A stretch of DNA of 64,000 nucleotides from Holtermannia corniformis (taxonomy: Eukaryota; Basidiomycota; Tremellomycetes; Holtermanniales). Location: the NCBI GenBank assembly GCA_001599935.1, contig BCIJ01000002.1:518783-582782 (forward strand). The letters run 5' to 3'. Position numbers and translations under genes: made by a program. The number at the start of each line of letters is the position of its first letter. Position 1 is the first letter of the stretch. Under the pieces are notes generated by a model. That model made no database searches and was not told where the DNA came from. It worked only from the letters and a program-made list of their open reading frames with translations. Positions 23,182 through 34,447 of the stretch are shown here, in pieces.

Positions 23182-24401
23182 CTACTTTGCCGCCTTCTTT
23201 GCCTTTTCTCCTGCCTCGTTAAACTCCTCCTTCGGCTTGGGCTTGATGTCCGCCTTTTCCTTGTTGCCTCCACCCAGCGCAAAGCCCGCCACCAAGATAC
23301 CCGCAAGCCACCAGCGGCCCGTCTTCTCCTCTGGTGACAACTCGCGCTCTACCTTTTGAAAGCTCTTGCCTTGACCCTTTGGCAATGTTAAACTGAGGCC
23401 TCCTTTCGGAAGGATGGCGTTGAGAGCGCGGGTTGGCGCGCTCGCGACGGCGCCGAGCGCTGACGAGAGGGACGGGATGGCATCGACGACTTCGGCGGCG
23501 GCTTCTTCAGCTTCTTGCTCGAGAGCGTCTTTCGCTTTGTGCAGCGAGTGCGAGGGCCCGCCGGCGTGGTGTGTCGAGGACGAAGCGACGGCGAGGACCT
23601 TTGGAGCGGTCGACGTCTCGCTCTCGCTCTCGGCAGCGACTGGACGCTTTGCGTTTGAATCAAAGTTGTCCGGCACAAACGGCTATAGGCTGGGTCAGCC
23701 TGCCCACGCTGCTAAACAGCGACGGTCTGCACGTACGATGATCTGCTCGGCTTCCTTGTCTTCTACCCACTGGGGGAATTTGACATCGAGCGTCTCGCCG
23801 CCCTTGTTGCTGACTTGCCGCTCGAGACCCTTGGTGAGCTCTGGAAGACCCGGTACGGCTTCGACCTGCTCGGGCGTGATCTCCTCCACCTTGGGCGCCT
23901 CGACAGATGCGGCGGATACGGTTGCGTCGGTCACGATTTGTGCCGTATCAGTCACGGCGGCGGCGGCAGTGTCATCTTTAGTCGGGGCTGGAGTGGACGC
24001 GGCCAAGATGGAGGCTGTAGACGACAGAGCACGCTTTGGCGCGACCGGTGTAGGCAGTGGGACCGAGGACGATGATTCTGCAGAGTTGAGGCGCGAGATC
24101 AACGTCGACTTGTTCCCGGTTCTAGAGTGGAGCCAAGTGATCAGCTCGGTTGAACCATGCAGTGCAACGGCTGTCTGACAGCCGTCACGCGCATAGGGTC
24201 TACCCACTGAGAGAGCCCACGACGCTTCAACTCCTCCTTGAGCTTGACGACTGTCTCGTTCTGCCACTTGCGTTGGCTGCTGAGCAGGACGGCCGAGGCG
24301 AGGCCATGGCAGTGTATGTGCGGCTGCAGCGGTAACGGCGTGACGGTCGCGATCGGCCTTGATGCGCGGAGGAGGCCTGGTGAGAGTTTGTGGCGGAGCA
24401 T
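23182..24401 (-). CDS. AIM34: SAP-domain membrane protein, Aim34-like
   Basis: The N-terminus, MLRHKLSPGLLRASRPIATV, is basic and Ser-rich like a mitochondrial presequence. A SAP motif follows: VVKLKEELKRRGLSQ joined across an intron (about 24125-24210) to TGNKSTLISRLN. A long Ala, Thr and Glu-rich linker leads to one transmembrane segment, GRWWLAGILVAGFALGGG, and a Lys-rich tail ending KAKKAAK. Fungal Aim34 has the same order of presequence, SAP and single membrane span and is mitochondrial with unknown function. A second intron (about 23683-23737) joins EQII to the segment containing PDNFDSNAKRP. The domain reading is firm; the orthology is moderate. Confidence 0.75.
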
Positions 24402-24571
24402 GCTGACCGTCTTTACTCTAAGCTCGGACTAGGATGCGGTGGGGACGGATGGGATGCTGCACACGGTGTTGACGGACGAGTGGTGCAGTGGGGTTGAGAC
24501 CGACACTGTGGGAAAGCGGATCACCATGCCACGTTCCAAGAGTCCACTTTGTAACGGTGCGACCAGCCTGT

Positions 24572-25605
24572 ATGCCAGTAGCCATGGCGTATCCGCTCAA
24601 CGCGGCCATCAGCGCGCTCATGCACTGGCTACAGTCACTCTTCGTCCGCGTGGTACTCGCCATCCTAGCATCCGGACCGGTCCCGTCCCACGTCGGGTTC
24701 GTTATGGACGGTAACAGGCGGTACGCAAGACTCCGAGGGCGCAAGGTGATCGAGGGGCATGGCCAGGGCTTGCAGAGCCTCAAGCGGGTCAGCGAGCTCG
24801 TACGAGTCATCAGTCTGCGCGCTGATATCATCTAGGTGCTCGAAATGTGCCTCCGACTAGACGTCAAGACCGTCTCAGTCTATGCGTTCGCAATCGACAA
24901 CTTTTCCCGGCCAGAGGAAGAGGTGGACGGCCTCATGGAAATGGCCAATACCTCGCTGCTGAAGCTATGCGAACAAGGGTGTGTCCGTGCATTTTCCCTA
25001 TCCCATGCAGGGCTAAGCGCGCGTCCAGCGAGATCCTCCAGAAACACTCCATCAAAGTCAACTTCATCGGCCGACTCGCCCTCCTGCCCCCCGCTGTGCG
25101 CGAAACAGTGTCCAAGATCGAGGCCATGACGCGCGATCACTCCAAGCTCACGCTCAACATGTGCTGCCCCTATTCATCACGAGACGAGGTCGTGTCGGCC
25201 GTCGAGGGGGCCGTCAAGCGATCCAGGGATGAGGCTTGGGATCCGAGGTGTGTTTTGTACCGTTGCGAGTTGGCGTACGACTGACGAGTGGCTTAGCGAA
25301 TTGACAGATTCTACAATCTGGGACGAACTGCAGACGACCCAAGCTGCAGCCGGGGCCAGCGCTAGTAAAGTCGATCTCCTAGTGCGCACAAGCGACGTGC
25401 ATCGCCTAAGCGATTTCTTGATGTGGCAGGTCCGTCCCCCCGTCTCCTAGCACCCATATTGCTGATGATGGGACAGTGCTCGCGCGATACCCAGATCCAT
25501 TTCATCAAGGCGTTCTGGCCTGATTTCGGCGTGCGCGAAATGTTGTCGGTCATGCTGCGGTGGCAGCGAAAAGTGTGGATTGAAAGGTATTGGGATAGCT
25601 CGTAG
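24572..25605 (+). CDS. RER2: Dehydrodolichyl diphosphate synthase (cis-prenyltransferase)
   Basis: After a hydrophobic N-terminal helix (AISALMHWLQSLFVRVVLAI) comes HVGFVMDGNRRYARLRG, the substrate-binding Asp motif. VKTVSVYAFAIDNFSRPEEE, VDLLVRTSDVHRLSDFLMWQ and IHFIKAFWPDFG follow, the other signature regions. The enzyme builds the long polyprenyl diphosphate that becomes dolichol for N-glycosylation at the ER. In most fungi it works with an Nus1 partner not seen here. Introns are very short: 24800-24835 (36 nt) and 24979-25010 (32 nt), both needed for frame. The start could be 24572 or the ATG 12 nt downstream. An isoleucine-tRNA-like or other RNA was looked for around it and not found. 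Confidence 0.93.
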
Positions 25606-25903
25606 CGCTGTGCCATGTATGTATTAGTAGGACTTGGTGGCAGACTGTGGTCTTGCATGTCGCCTTCCAAGGAATGGGATAGGTGTGCTGGAGTGATTGT
25701 TGACGAGATTGTGGGCGAAAGGCAGTCATGCAGCTGACGGCGTTATAGTCAGCTCGTGCCAGCAAGTACGTCTTTCGCTCAGCATCACATTACTAGAGCC
25801 ATAGTCAGTGACAGTCTGCTTTCTGCGTTGCATCGAGAAAGCCCTACGCAGAGTGGTGATCGCCCTGCCATGCAATGTGTGTACGGTACAACCCGCCCTG
25901 CGC

Positions 25904-26590
25904 TTAATCACACGACCCATCCTTCGGGCCGTCCCTCCACCTCTCCTGTGCCCTCTCGCACTCAAACTTCTCCTTGCCCAATTTCTCATTCACCTCGTTA
26001 TGCCGTTCACACAACCACCGCATCAACCCCTCTCGGCCCTTGACGGCCTCTTGAGCCGGGTGAGCCGCGAGATCGTCTCTGAAATCGGCGGCGCACGGTG
26101 CGCACGGGTAAAGGAGTGAGACGGAGGAGAGGAGGTTGAGCATGGAAGATTGGGTGGACGCCGGCGCGGATAGCGGGTAGTATGCTGCCGTGGTGTGGAG
26201 AAAGGTCCACGTTGATCGACCGAGTTGTTCAGTGTCAGGTGGGCATTGTGTACGGTCGAGCTTGGCAGCAGCCGCAGTAGAAGTAGTAGCCTTCGACGCA
26301 GGTATACCAGCAGCAGCGCCAAACATGCCCGCCATCCCCCCCGCTCCCGCCGCGTTCGCTCGACTACCCTCGGCGCCACCAGCTTTCGCTTTCGCTCCAA
26401 ACGCCTTGGACCAGTCTTTCCATGAATTACACACTTTACATGGTTTACCGTCTGGACCGAGGGTGAGCCCGGGAGGGAGGTTGGGGTGCGTCGCCTTTGT
26501 CGTCTTGAGAGGTGGAGGGTGGACGCTGGGAGGTGGCGTGGAGGTGTAGGCTGGTATTTGCGGAGATGGTTGAGACGAGGGTTCCGTCAT
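25904..26590 (-). CDS. ERV1: Erv1/ALR FAD-linked sulfhydryl oxidase
   Basis: A single exon of about 228 codons. The disordered N-terminus is followed by CKVCNSWKDW, the shuttle Cys pair. LGRSTWTFLHTTAAYYP is the FAD-binding helix. LLYPCAPCAADF holds the redox-active CxxC next to FAD, and LCERHNEVNEKLGK with ECERAQ supplies the structural Cys pair. Erv1 reoxidises Mia40 in the mitochondrial intermembrane space and passes electrons to cytochrome c. The Ala-rich insert between shuttle and core is longer than in yeast. The start at 26590 (MTEPSSQPSP) is preferred over an in-frame ATG 21 nt upstream. No intron is needed. Confidence 0.93.
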   Translation of the reverse strand: MTEPSSQPSPQIPAYTSTPPPSVHPPPLKTTKATHPNLPPGLTLGPDGKPCKVCNSWKDWSKAFGAKAKAGGAEGSRANAAGAGGMAGMFGAAAGIPASKATTSTAAAAKLDRTQCPPDTEQLGRSTWTFLHTTAAYYPLSAPASTQSSMLNLLSSVSLLYPCAPCAADFRDDLAAHPAQEAVKGREGLMRWLCERHNEVNEKLGKEKFECERAQERWRDGPKDGSCD

Positions 26591-26862
26591 GGTGTATGTG
26601 CACGAGATCACTGGATCTACAGCTGACTGAGTGAGTGCGCTGGCTGCGTACGGGCTCTGGCGTAGGTCGGTTCACTTTGCTGACGAATGCGTTTTCTCAT
26701 ATTTCATGTGCTTAGCTTCCAGGGCTAATAGGCTTGCGGAAATGCTGAACGCACGCCTAATCCAGACCGCCTAATCGCCGAAGCGCCGAAAGATGCAAAC
26801 CCCCCGCCTGAAAGTCGCTGCTGTAGTCCCAGTGCAATCGCTATCATCGCAGCTACACCGCA

Positions 26863-28463
26863 ATGGCTGCAATCAGAGCAGCGGCCTTGAGCCGGACAGC
26901 GCTCCACACATCTCGCGGCCATGCCGTCTTGAGCTCGATCGCGCTCAGGCAGTTTGCAACGGCAGCCGAGCCGGTGCAGTCCATGTTCATGGGTGGGCCA
27001 CCACCGCCCAAGGGAGGCGACGAGGTCGTTATGAAGCGGTATACCGGCAAGGGCTTCCCTGCTATTCCAGTGAGTGGTGCTGCTAGAACTACGATGTGAC
27101 ATAGCTCGCATTGAGCTGCTCTTGACTGGTACGGGTCTAGCTGCTGACGCTCGTTCGTAGGGTCTTCGACACTTGATTCACCCTCATCACCCCCACCTGC
27201 ATCAAGGTCCACCCGTACGCGATCTGACAGTCGCTCTGCGACGCAAAGGTGGCCGAAACCATACCGGTCGGATCGTCAACCGCTGGGTCGGCGGCGGGCA
27301 CAAGCGCCGACTCCGGATCGTCGATTTCCACCGCACAGAAGATGGCGAGCACGACGTCGTCCGGATTGAATATGATCCCGGCAGGAGTGCGCACATTGCG
27401 CTGATCAAGCGCCGAGAGGGCGGTGTCGCGAATGGCGAGGTCGATGCGGACGAAGGCGCGAGATTGGCAGAACTCGAAGTTGAGGACGAGGGCGTTGGCA
27501 AGGGCGGAGTACTGCCGAGTGGGACGGCGAGGGAGCGGAGAGAGAGCAGCAACTCGGTCCGAGGAGGGTGGAGCTACATCCTTGCGCCTGAAGGCGTCCG
27601 TGCGGGCTCGGTCGTCCGCTCGTTCCGGAATGGGATCCCTGCGGGTTTTGTCGAGGGCTGGGGAGAGTCATCGCCGGCTTCGAGCGACCCGGCATCCCCG
27701 CAGACCGTCAACGACCCGACTTCGGCTTCGTCCCGTGCGTTGGGTATCCTCCGGACCCAGACGCTCAAGCCGGGCAACGTCTTGCCGTTGAACCTACTGC
27801 CGGCGGGCACAATCTGTCACGCAGTCTCGTTGACGCCAACGGGGCGGATGCAGCTATGCCGCGCGGCGGGTAGCTTTGCCCAGATTGTAGCGCACCACGG
27901 ACCGTCGGGGGAGGCTCTGGGCGGTGGCGAGGTCTTGAGCATGGGACCGGCCGTCGATGCGTTGGGCAACAAGCGCAAGAGCGGGACGGTGCTGGTCAAG
28001 CTGCAGAGCGGTGAAGTGAGGCGATTGCAGCCTGATTGTGTGGCCGTCGTTGGTTCCGTCAGCAAGTAGGTCTCGGCTATTCGATTCGGTGCACAACTGA
28101 CAATCGCATAGCAAGGAGCACCACTCGCGTCAGCTCGGCAAGGCCGGTCGTTCACGCTGGCTCGGACAAAAGCCGCGCGTGCGCGGTGTGGCCATGAACG
28201 CGTGCGATCACCCCCACGGTGGTGAGTTGCTTTGCGTAGACGCTCTTGTCAATCGCTGACCCTACCAGGTGGTCGTGGCAAGTCCAAGGGCAACAAGGAC
28301 CCGCGCTCCGTCTGGGGTTGGTTGACAAAGGGCAAGCGGACACGCCGGTCCAAGGACAAGGACGGCAACAAGCAGTGCGTGTGCCTCGCTATTCGTACCG
28401 AGCAATCGCTGACTGATCGACAGGGTCGTGAGCGAGCGCCCAAGAGGCAAGAACAAGAACTAG
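26863..28463 (+). CDS. RML2: Mitochondrial ribosomal protein uL2m
   Basis: Exons 26863-27069, 27161-28065, 28112-28221 and 28269 to about 28374, plus a short last exon ending at 28463. The presequence is [20 protein letters not shown]. The core has [42 protein letters not shown], and [20 protein letters not shown] continuing into [13 protein letters not shown], the uL2 motif that touches the peptidyl transferase centre. A long insert (about residues 180-260), absent from bacterial L2, lies in exon 2. It is divergent from ERV1, another mitochondrial gene, with 272 nt between starts. Confidence 0.95.
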
Positions 28464-28716
28464 AGCGGCATGCATGTTGTTCTAGACCTGGATAGTTTGA
28501 CGGAGTGTTCGGTTCTCTCGCACCGACGCGTTGTTAGGGCTGCTAGCAACTCTGTAGCGCAGTGTTGTTGACGCGCCGTTGGGATGGTGTGTTTCCGAGA
28601 CCGCGCAGATGGAACCCGAGCCCACGAGCTGGAATGTGTCTCTTGAACCGACATCCGGCGTAGCACGCGCAGTCTCAGTATCGCCACCGCAACCTGTTGG
28701 ACTTTGTCGCTCTACA

Positions 28717-31700
28717 ATGTCGTCCACGGCCCCATTTTACGATTACGAGTTGTGCCCACCGCTGCCTCCCGACGCAAAGATGACGCCGGCTCACATCATA
28801 GCCGAGAGGTACGAAAAGATCATGCGTAATATCAATGGGACACAGACTATCGTCGGTTGGAGTCCTGGCCCGAGTCCACCCGGGGACACGGACGTGATTG
28901 ATTTGACGCTGGAGAGCGACGAACAGGATGATGAGGAGGACGCGGACGAGGAGGACCAGCGGGCACCATCGCCACCGAGACCGGCGCCTGGTCAGCTCCG
29001 GACAAGGAGGTTGAATCCGCAGATGGAGAGCCTGCACAACCGCGCAATGCGCTCTCCGGCGTTACCGACGCAACACGGCGTCGATGGTTCGGCCCCACCC
29101 CCGGCTTCCCACCGATACACCTACATGCCAGAATCTCGCTTCGCTCGCAAGACGGCCGTCGCGCCGACATCCTCTCCAGGGATCACCACGAGCTCGTTCG
29201 AGACCGGATCGCGCGCAAGCTCTCTCGACGACCGGTATGCTCGCCCGCCCGTTGCCCACCGTCTCGACTTTCGCAACCCAACGGCGCGCGGCGCTCGTAA
29301 ATCTGCCATCTCGCTCGCCGTATCCTCACCGACGGCTTCGACGTGTACTGGCAGCGAATCGGGGTTTGAGATCCTGGAACCTCCTACTTCGTTTGGGATC
29401 GAAATGGACGAACCGGCAGTCCAGCTCGACCTCGCGCTCATCCGTGCGGGAACCAAGCGGGCGATGCAGGAACCGGCGGAATCCAGTCGCATGGCCAAAC
29501 AGCGTGCCGAGAGGGCGACTAGCGACTTTGTCCCCTTCAACTCGCCCGAACATTTCCGTCGGGTCGAAGAGGCGAATGCGAGGAGAGCGTTGCAGACGCC
29601 GAGCAAACAGCGTGCCGAGAACGGTCCGAGTGAAATGACGCCGGTTCCGTTTAATTCGCCGGAACATATACGACAAGCAGCTCGGCTTGCGGCGGCTCAG
29701 GCTGCGGCAGCTCGGACCAAGGCAGCTCAAGATGCAGAGGCAGTCCACCAGGCCTCTGAGGAGGATCAAGTGATGACCGAGGCTGCGGCTGATCCGCCAG
29801 TTCCTCTGGACTCCTTCGCGCCGTCAGATCCCACCTCGCCAATTGCTAGCAGACGAGCCAGCACTCGGCTCGGAACCAGACAAAGCACCACGACGCCTAC
29901 ACAAACGCCAAGAAAACGCCGCGGTACGGCCGGCGCAGACTATCTTGTGAGCCAACTCACGATCATGTCGACTTTACCAACCTCATTCAGGCATCCTTCT
30001 ACAACCCAGTCTTCTGCGACGTATCCCCAAATCGGCCAAAGCACCGGACCCCATTTCTATATCGCAACTTGCGTCTGGCACTCAAAGTGCGCAACAAGGC
30101 GGGATTTGTTGCGGCGCAAGATGATGAGCCCGACGTAGCGAAGCGCTATGTCGACGGGTTGCTGAAGCAGCGCGAGCTGCAGGAGACCTCGGTCCGAACG
30201 AGGTGAGTAAAGTGTGATTCAAGTCGGAGCTGACATCCTGTTCAGCCGCCTGACGCGCTCGATGACACTCTCGTGGCATGGCATTCGCTTGGTGTATCCA
30301 CCGAGTGTACCGAACAAACAGCAAAAGCTGCCTCGCTACGCCACGCTGAAGATTCAGACCGACGTGGTACGTGTGGCTCTCAATTTGCTCGACCAATCTC
30401 ACAATCGCTAGCAATTCTCTCCCCTTCTTCGCATGGTCATTGAACTCGACGATGATAACATCTCAAGCGAGACATCACCCTCGTCCAAAACGGTACCTAT
30501 CAGTATCAATCTTCCGCTTCAGAAAGCTTTACGGTGCGGAACCGAGTGCAGCGTCATCATCGCTTTCAGCGATCCTCTCGACGCCGAATGTCGACCGTGC
30601 TTTACTGGCCAAGACAACATATGGGAATCAGTCCCGATTCCGCTTCTGCGCCTAGACGGCTCACTACCCGAACTGCCATCGAGGATCCAGCTCTTGCGCA
30701 AGGGGCCTGAGCCCAGCGAGCTCCAAGTCACTCTACCGGGCACGCCGTTGCGTTGGAACTTTGCCACCGATCGCAAAGTGCAAGCGCCAGCTCTGCGACT
30801 CAAGCCGGCGACTGTCGATTCAGTCCGGATAGCGTATGTTTCCTTGGACGGTCCACCGGGGCCCATCACCACGAAGACAAGTCAGAAGACGGGATGGGCA
30901 TGTGCGCTCTGTCGGATCGGCTGTTGTGGCTCGATGCGCGCGCTCACAGAGCACCTCAAGGCTTCACACGGGACAGTGGCGAAAATGACAACGACGAAGA
31001 CCGGTGCAATCGAGGGTTACTATGATCCGGTCAGCATCGAACCCGGGTCGGACTTGGAGCAATTCGCTCGGACCTTTTGGGAGGTCAGGATGCGCCTGCC
31101 GACGAACCTGCAGCTGCTACCGGAAGCGGTCTGCTTGACCGCTGAAAAGCTTGCACGGCGCGAGACGACACCTGCGCGCTCCCCAGCTCTCCCACTGCCC
31201 GCGTCGGTGCCCGAGGCGGTGGATGAGCCACCCGAGCCCGACATCATTAGAGCAACGCCGCGAGCCACACCACTGGCCCCCACGACAGGAGCCCTGCCAA
31301 ACACAATCCCATCACCCGAGCCCGTGCCAGCGCCTGAAGACTACATGATGAAGAACCCAGAAGTCGGTGAATTCGTCAAGAAGGAGCTCACGGAGCCAGA
31401 CTACATTGCGCGAGACCCACGTCGTTGGGCTGCTGTCTCGACGAGTTTCGTGCCGGGCACACTGTACGACCTCATGCCGGAATTGGATGCGCTGTATGAT
31501 GGCGGGGAGATGCGCTTGGTGATGCAAGAACAGGAAGGGGTCAGTCGAGTCGATATCAAGTGATATGGCGCTGATGATGATGGTGTTTACGCAGATCATT
31601 TGGCAGTGGCATCACGTACGTTTGTCGATGAGTCGGTGTGGACACTCTGACGCGAACAGCTTACGGACAAACACCGTCTCGTGGCTTGTATTTGGAATCG

Positions 31701-32011
31701 CTGGGTTCGACAAATGGGGTGAGCGAGCTGCAGACGGCCTGGCCAGATCTGACATTCACAGCTCCATCGATCAATCCAATCCAGAGGCATACATGTACGG
31801 CTGGATCACGCAATACTCCCCACTCATGATCAAGGCAGACTTGGGCAAGGACGTCTTCAATATAGTTACGGTGTGTTGCGCGCTTTGTCATTCGATGTCG
31901 AACTGAGTCGAACAGCAATTACGTCTTGACGGCAAGATTACGCAGGATTGTGCAGTAGAGGCATATCGTAGATTCGTGAGGATTCGGGACGCGCTCGGCC
32001 GCAAGGCGTGA
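28717..32011 (+). CDS. SUZ12: Suz12-like PRC2 subunit (VEFS-box, C2H2 finger)
   Basis: A long disordered N-terminal region contains two copies of VPFNSPEH. It leads to an intron (about 29949-29993) and then ASFYNPVFCDVSP and RTPFLYRNLRLALK, like the Suz12 segment before its finger. Further on, SVRIAYVSLDGP is followed by WACALCRIGCCGSMRALTEH with a second His (C-x2-C, H-x4-H), as in Suz12. The C-terminus is cut by short introns between 31558 and 31918. It yields IWQWHH, LTDKHRLVACIWNRWVRQMG, EAYMYGWITQYSPLMIKADL, and a closing helix ending IRDALGRKA at 32009-32011: the VEFS order. Suz12 scaffolds PRC2, which methylates H3K27. In-frame ATGs at 28579 and 28609 are alternative starts. Confidence 0.78.
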
Positions 32012-32068
32012 ATGTGCATTGGCTTGAACATGTGTCATAGGTTGTATGCATTCGGCTCCGTGCCGCTG

Positions 32069-34104
32069 TCACTCGTGGAACAATCGTTGCTGCTTTGGTG
32101 TGCCTAGACGCTCGGCGTCCTCCAGCCCTCGCTTGGCGCCGGTGGCTTGCTGTTGGTGGCCTGGCATACCCCCGCGCCCAGCGAAACCACCACCGCGACC
32201 CTGGTGCTGCATACCCTGCATGCCCATCCCGCCTGGTCCGAATGCATTGACGAACGCGAATTGGAGCTGCATCATCTGCGTCTTGACCAGCTGCATCTGG
32301 CCGTTGAGCTGGGAGCGGGCAGCCGGGTGCAGCTGCGGGTTCTGCTGCATGATCAAGCACTGGGATTATGAGCTCTAGCCGACGTTCTTTGCAGACGGGA
32401 ACAGACCTGCTCGTATTGCATCTGCAGCGAGTTCATCTTGACCATCATCTTTTGCATCTCGATGAACGCCGGGTTGGCATTGGCGGCCGCCTCGGCGGCC
32501 TGTGCAGCCTCTGCCGCGGCGTCCTGGATTGCGTCAGTCGGAGTAGGAAGAGATGGAGCGAGGTACCCACGGGCTTGGTCGCGCCATCGGTCTGCCCCTC
32601 CTCTTTCACATCATCATGCAACTCCTCCTTGGGTCCACCACCAGGCGAAGCCTCCCTCTTACTCTTCTCAATCTCCTCCTCGACGTACGCCTTGATCCTC
32701 TGCCGCAACGCCGCGTCCTCCTGGACTTTATCCAAGCTCGCGACCTTGCTCTCACAGTTTGGGCACTCGAAATCGTGTTCGAGCAACGACGTCTGGATAC
32801 ACTCTTCGCAGTAGGCCGTCTGGCAGCACGGTGTCCGGACGGCATCAACGATGAGCTTGGAGCAGATTGGGCACGCGAGCGCTGGATCTGAAGGCGTGCG
32901 CTCACGAACATCGGCCCGAGTGAGGACTTTGGTCCGTGCAGCGACTTGCTTTTTCCACGCCGCTCTGCGTATCATCAGTATATGATTTCGTACAGGTCGT
33001 CGAGTGACTCACGAATCAGGTGCGGCCTTGACAAACCCACCATCAGCCGTCAGCATGACACCGGCCGAAGAGCCTTCGCCAGCCTCGGGCGCGCTAGTAG
33101 TTTGCAAGAAACTCCGTGGGATACCCGTGACCCGGACAAAGCGTTTCCGGTCTTGAGCTGCTGGGTCTTCATTCGTCGGGCAGTTTTGGATCCAGTGCCC
33201 TGTGCGGTAGACATGAGCAGAGAACTGCAGACACATTCTGTACACACCCTTGTTTCCACAGCGATAGCAGATGTAACCCACTGGTGGCTCACGGTCCGGC
33301 GGCAAGCTGAAGTTGTTTTGTTGGGGTGGAGCGGGAGCACCCGGTCTCCCGCCTCGACCTGCACTACCGCCGCCTCGGTACCCGCTCGCTGTCGGTGCGC
33401 GTGTTTGCCTGTTGGATGATCAGCCTTGGGACCTGGATCAGATGAATAGCGCACATGGACATGTCCTCTTGCATTTGCTCCCACTGGTCTGCATTCTGCG
33501 CAAACATGGCCGCGATCCGCGCGTCTTCTTCTGCCGAGCCAGTCGAGATTGGTACAGACGGCTCTCCTGGCTGTACACGAGTCCATCAGCCAGACTGTTC
33601 TAATACAACCCTCATGAACACACCTTCTTGCCCGGGTCCTCTTTACCATCAAAGCGCTTGGTCATACTTTGAAACCCGCCGCGTCCATTGGCCTGGCCTC
33701 GCGCAAACTTTGCACACATGTCTTCTTTTGCGCTCGCTTCGATCCGGTGGTCTCCCACTTGGTCGGCATTGCTCGTACCGACAATGTAGTTCTGAGCGGT
33801 GCCGCGCCCTTTGGCCTGTGCCGGCAGGCGCTTGACGATAAGCGAGGAAGAGCGTGGGATCTGGTGATTGTCGTCTTTGAGTTCTACATCGTCCGTCAGC
33901 TCCACAACCCCGCTCAGCTGTCGCGACCGACGCACCCTCGCCTGTGACATTGTCAAACACGCCCAGGTCAAAGTCCTTGCCGTTGCCCATCTTGTTGGCG
34001 ACGAGGATCTGGCGCTTGACATCAAAGACCGAGATGTGCGTGCCATCAAATGTAATCTTGGACTCGTCGCGCGCGGCGCCAAAGCGATAGAAGACGGACG
34101 ACAT
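32069..34104 (-). CDS. MPE1: Mpe1/RBBP6: DWNN, zinc knuckle and RING protein of CPF
   Basis: The start MSSVFYRFGAARDESKITFD opens the DWNN ubiquitin-like domain (about residues 1-75). After a linker with IPRSSSLIVKRLPAQAKGRG comes a CCHC knuckle, YICYRCGNKG joined by splicing to HWIQNCP. A RING/U-box-type finger follows: CPICSKLIVDAVRTPC, CQTAYCEECI and CPNC. The C-terminal part is Gln-, Met- and Gly-rich and ends GTPKQQRLFHE at 32069. Mpe1 is a core subunit of the cleavage and polyadenylation factor, which it activates for mRNA 3'-end processing; RBBP6 is the animal form. It is tail-to-tail with SUZ12, 57 nt apart. Confidence 0.93.
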
Positions 34105-34447
34105 GGCTACAGATGGATCGAGATGCTACTAGCTACACGTCTGCTCTGGCGTTCCAGCCGTGGCCCTCTGTCAGCAAGTGACGCTCCGTGAGAGTGACCT
34201 GAGGTGATGGTGGTGCAGATGGTTGATGGGACACGCCGCAGTGGTTGCTGTGCATCTCGGTGGTCCCTTTGTAAGGCCAACGGGATCAATTGAGAGAATG
34301 GATTAAATGCGAAATAACTAATGAAAATAAGTACCACGTTTCAGATTTGATCACGTGTATACCACGTGGCGGTCGGATTCACGACTCGGACCAGATAACG
34401 CACCGGCCGCAGGAAAATCAAGCAGCAGCACCGGCTCACCGCTCAGC

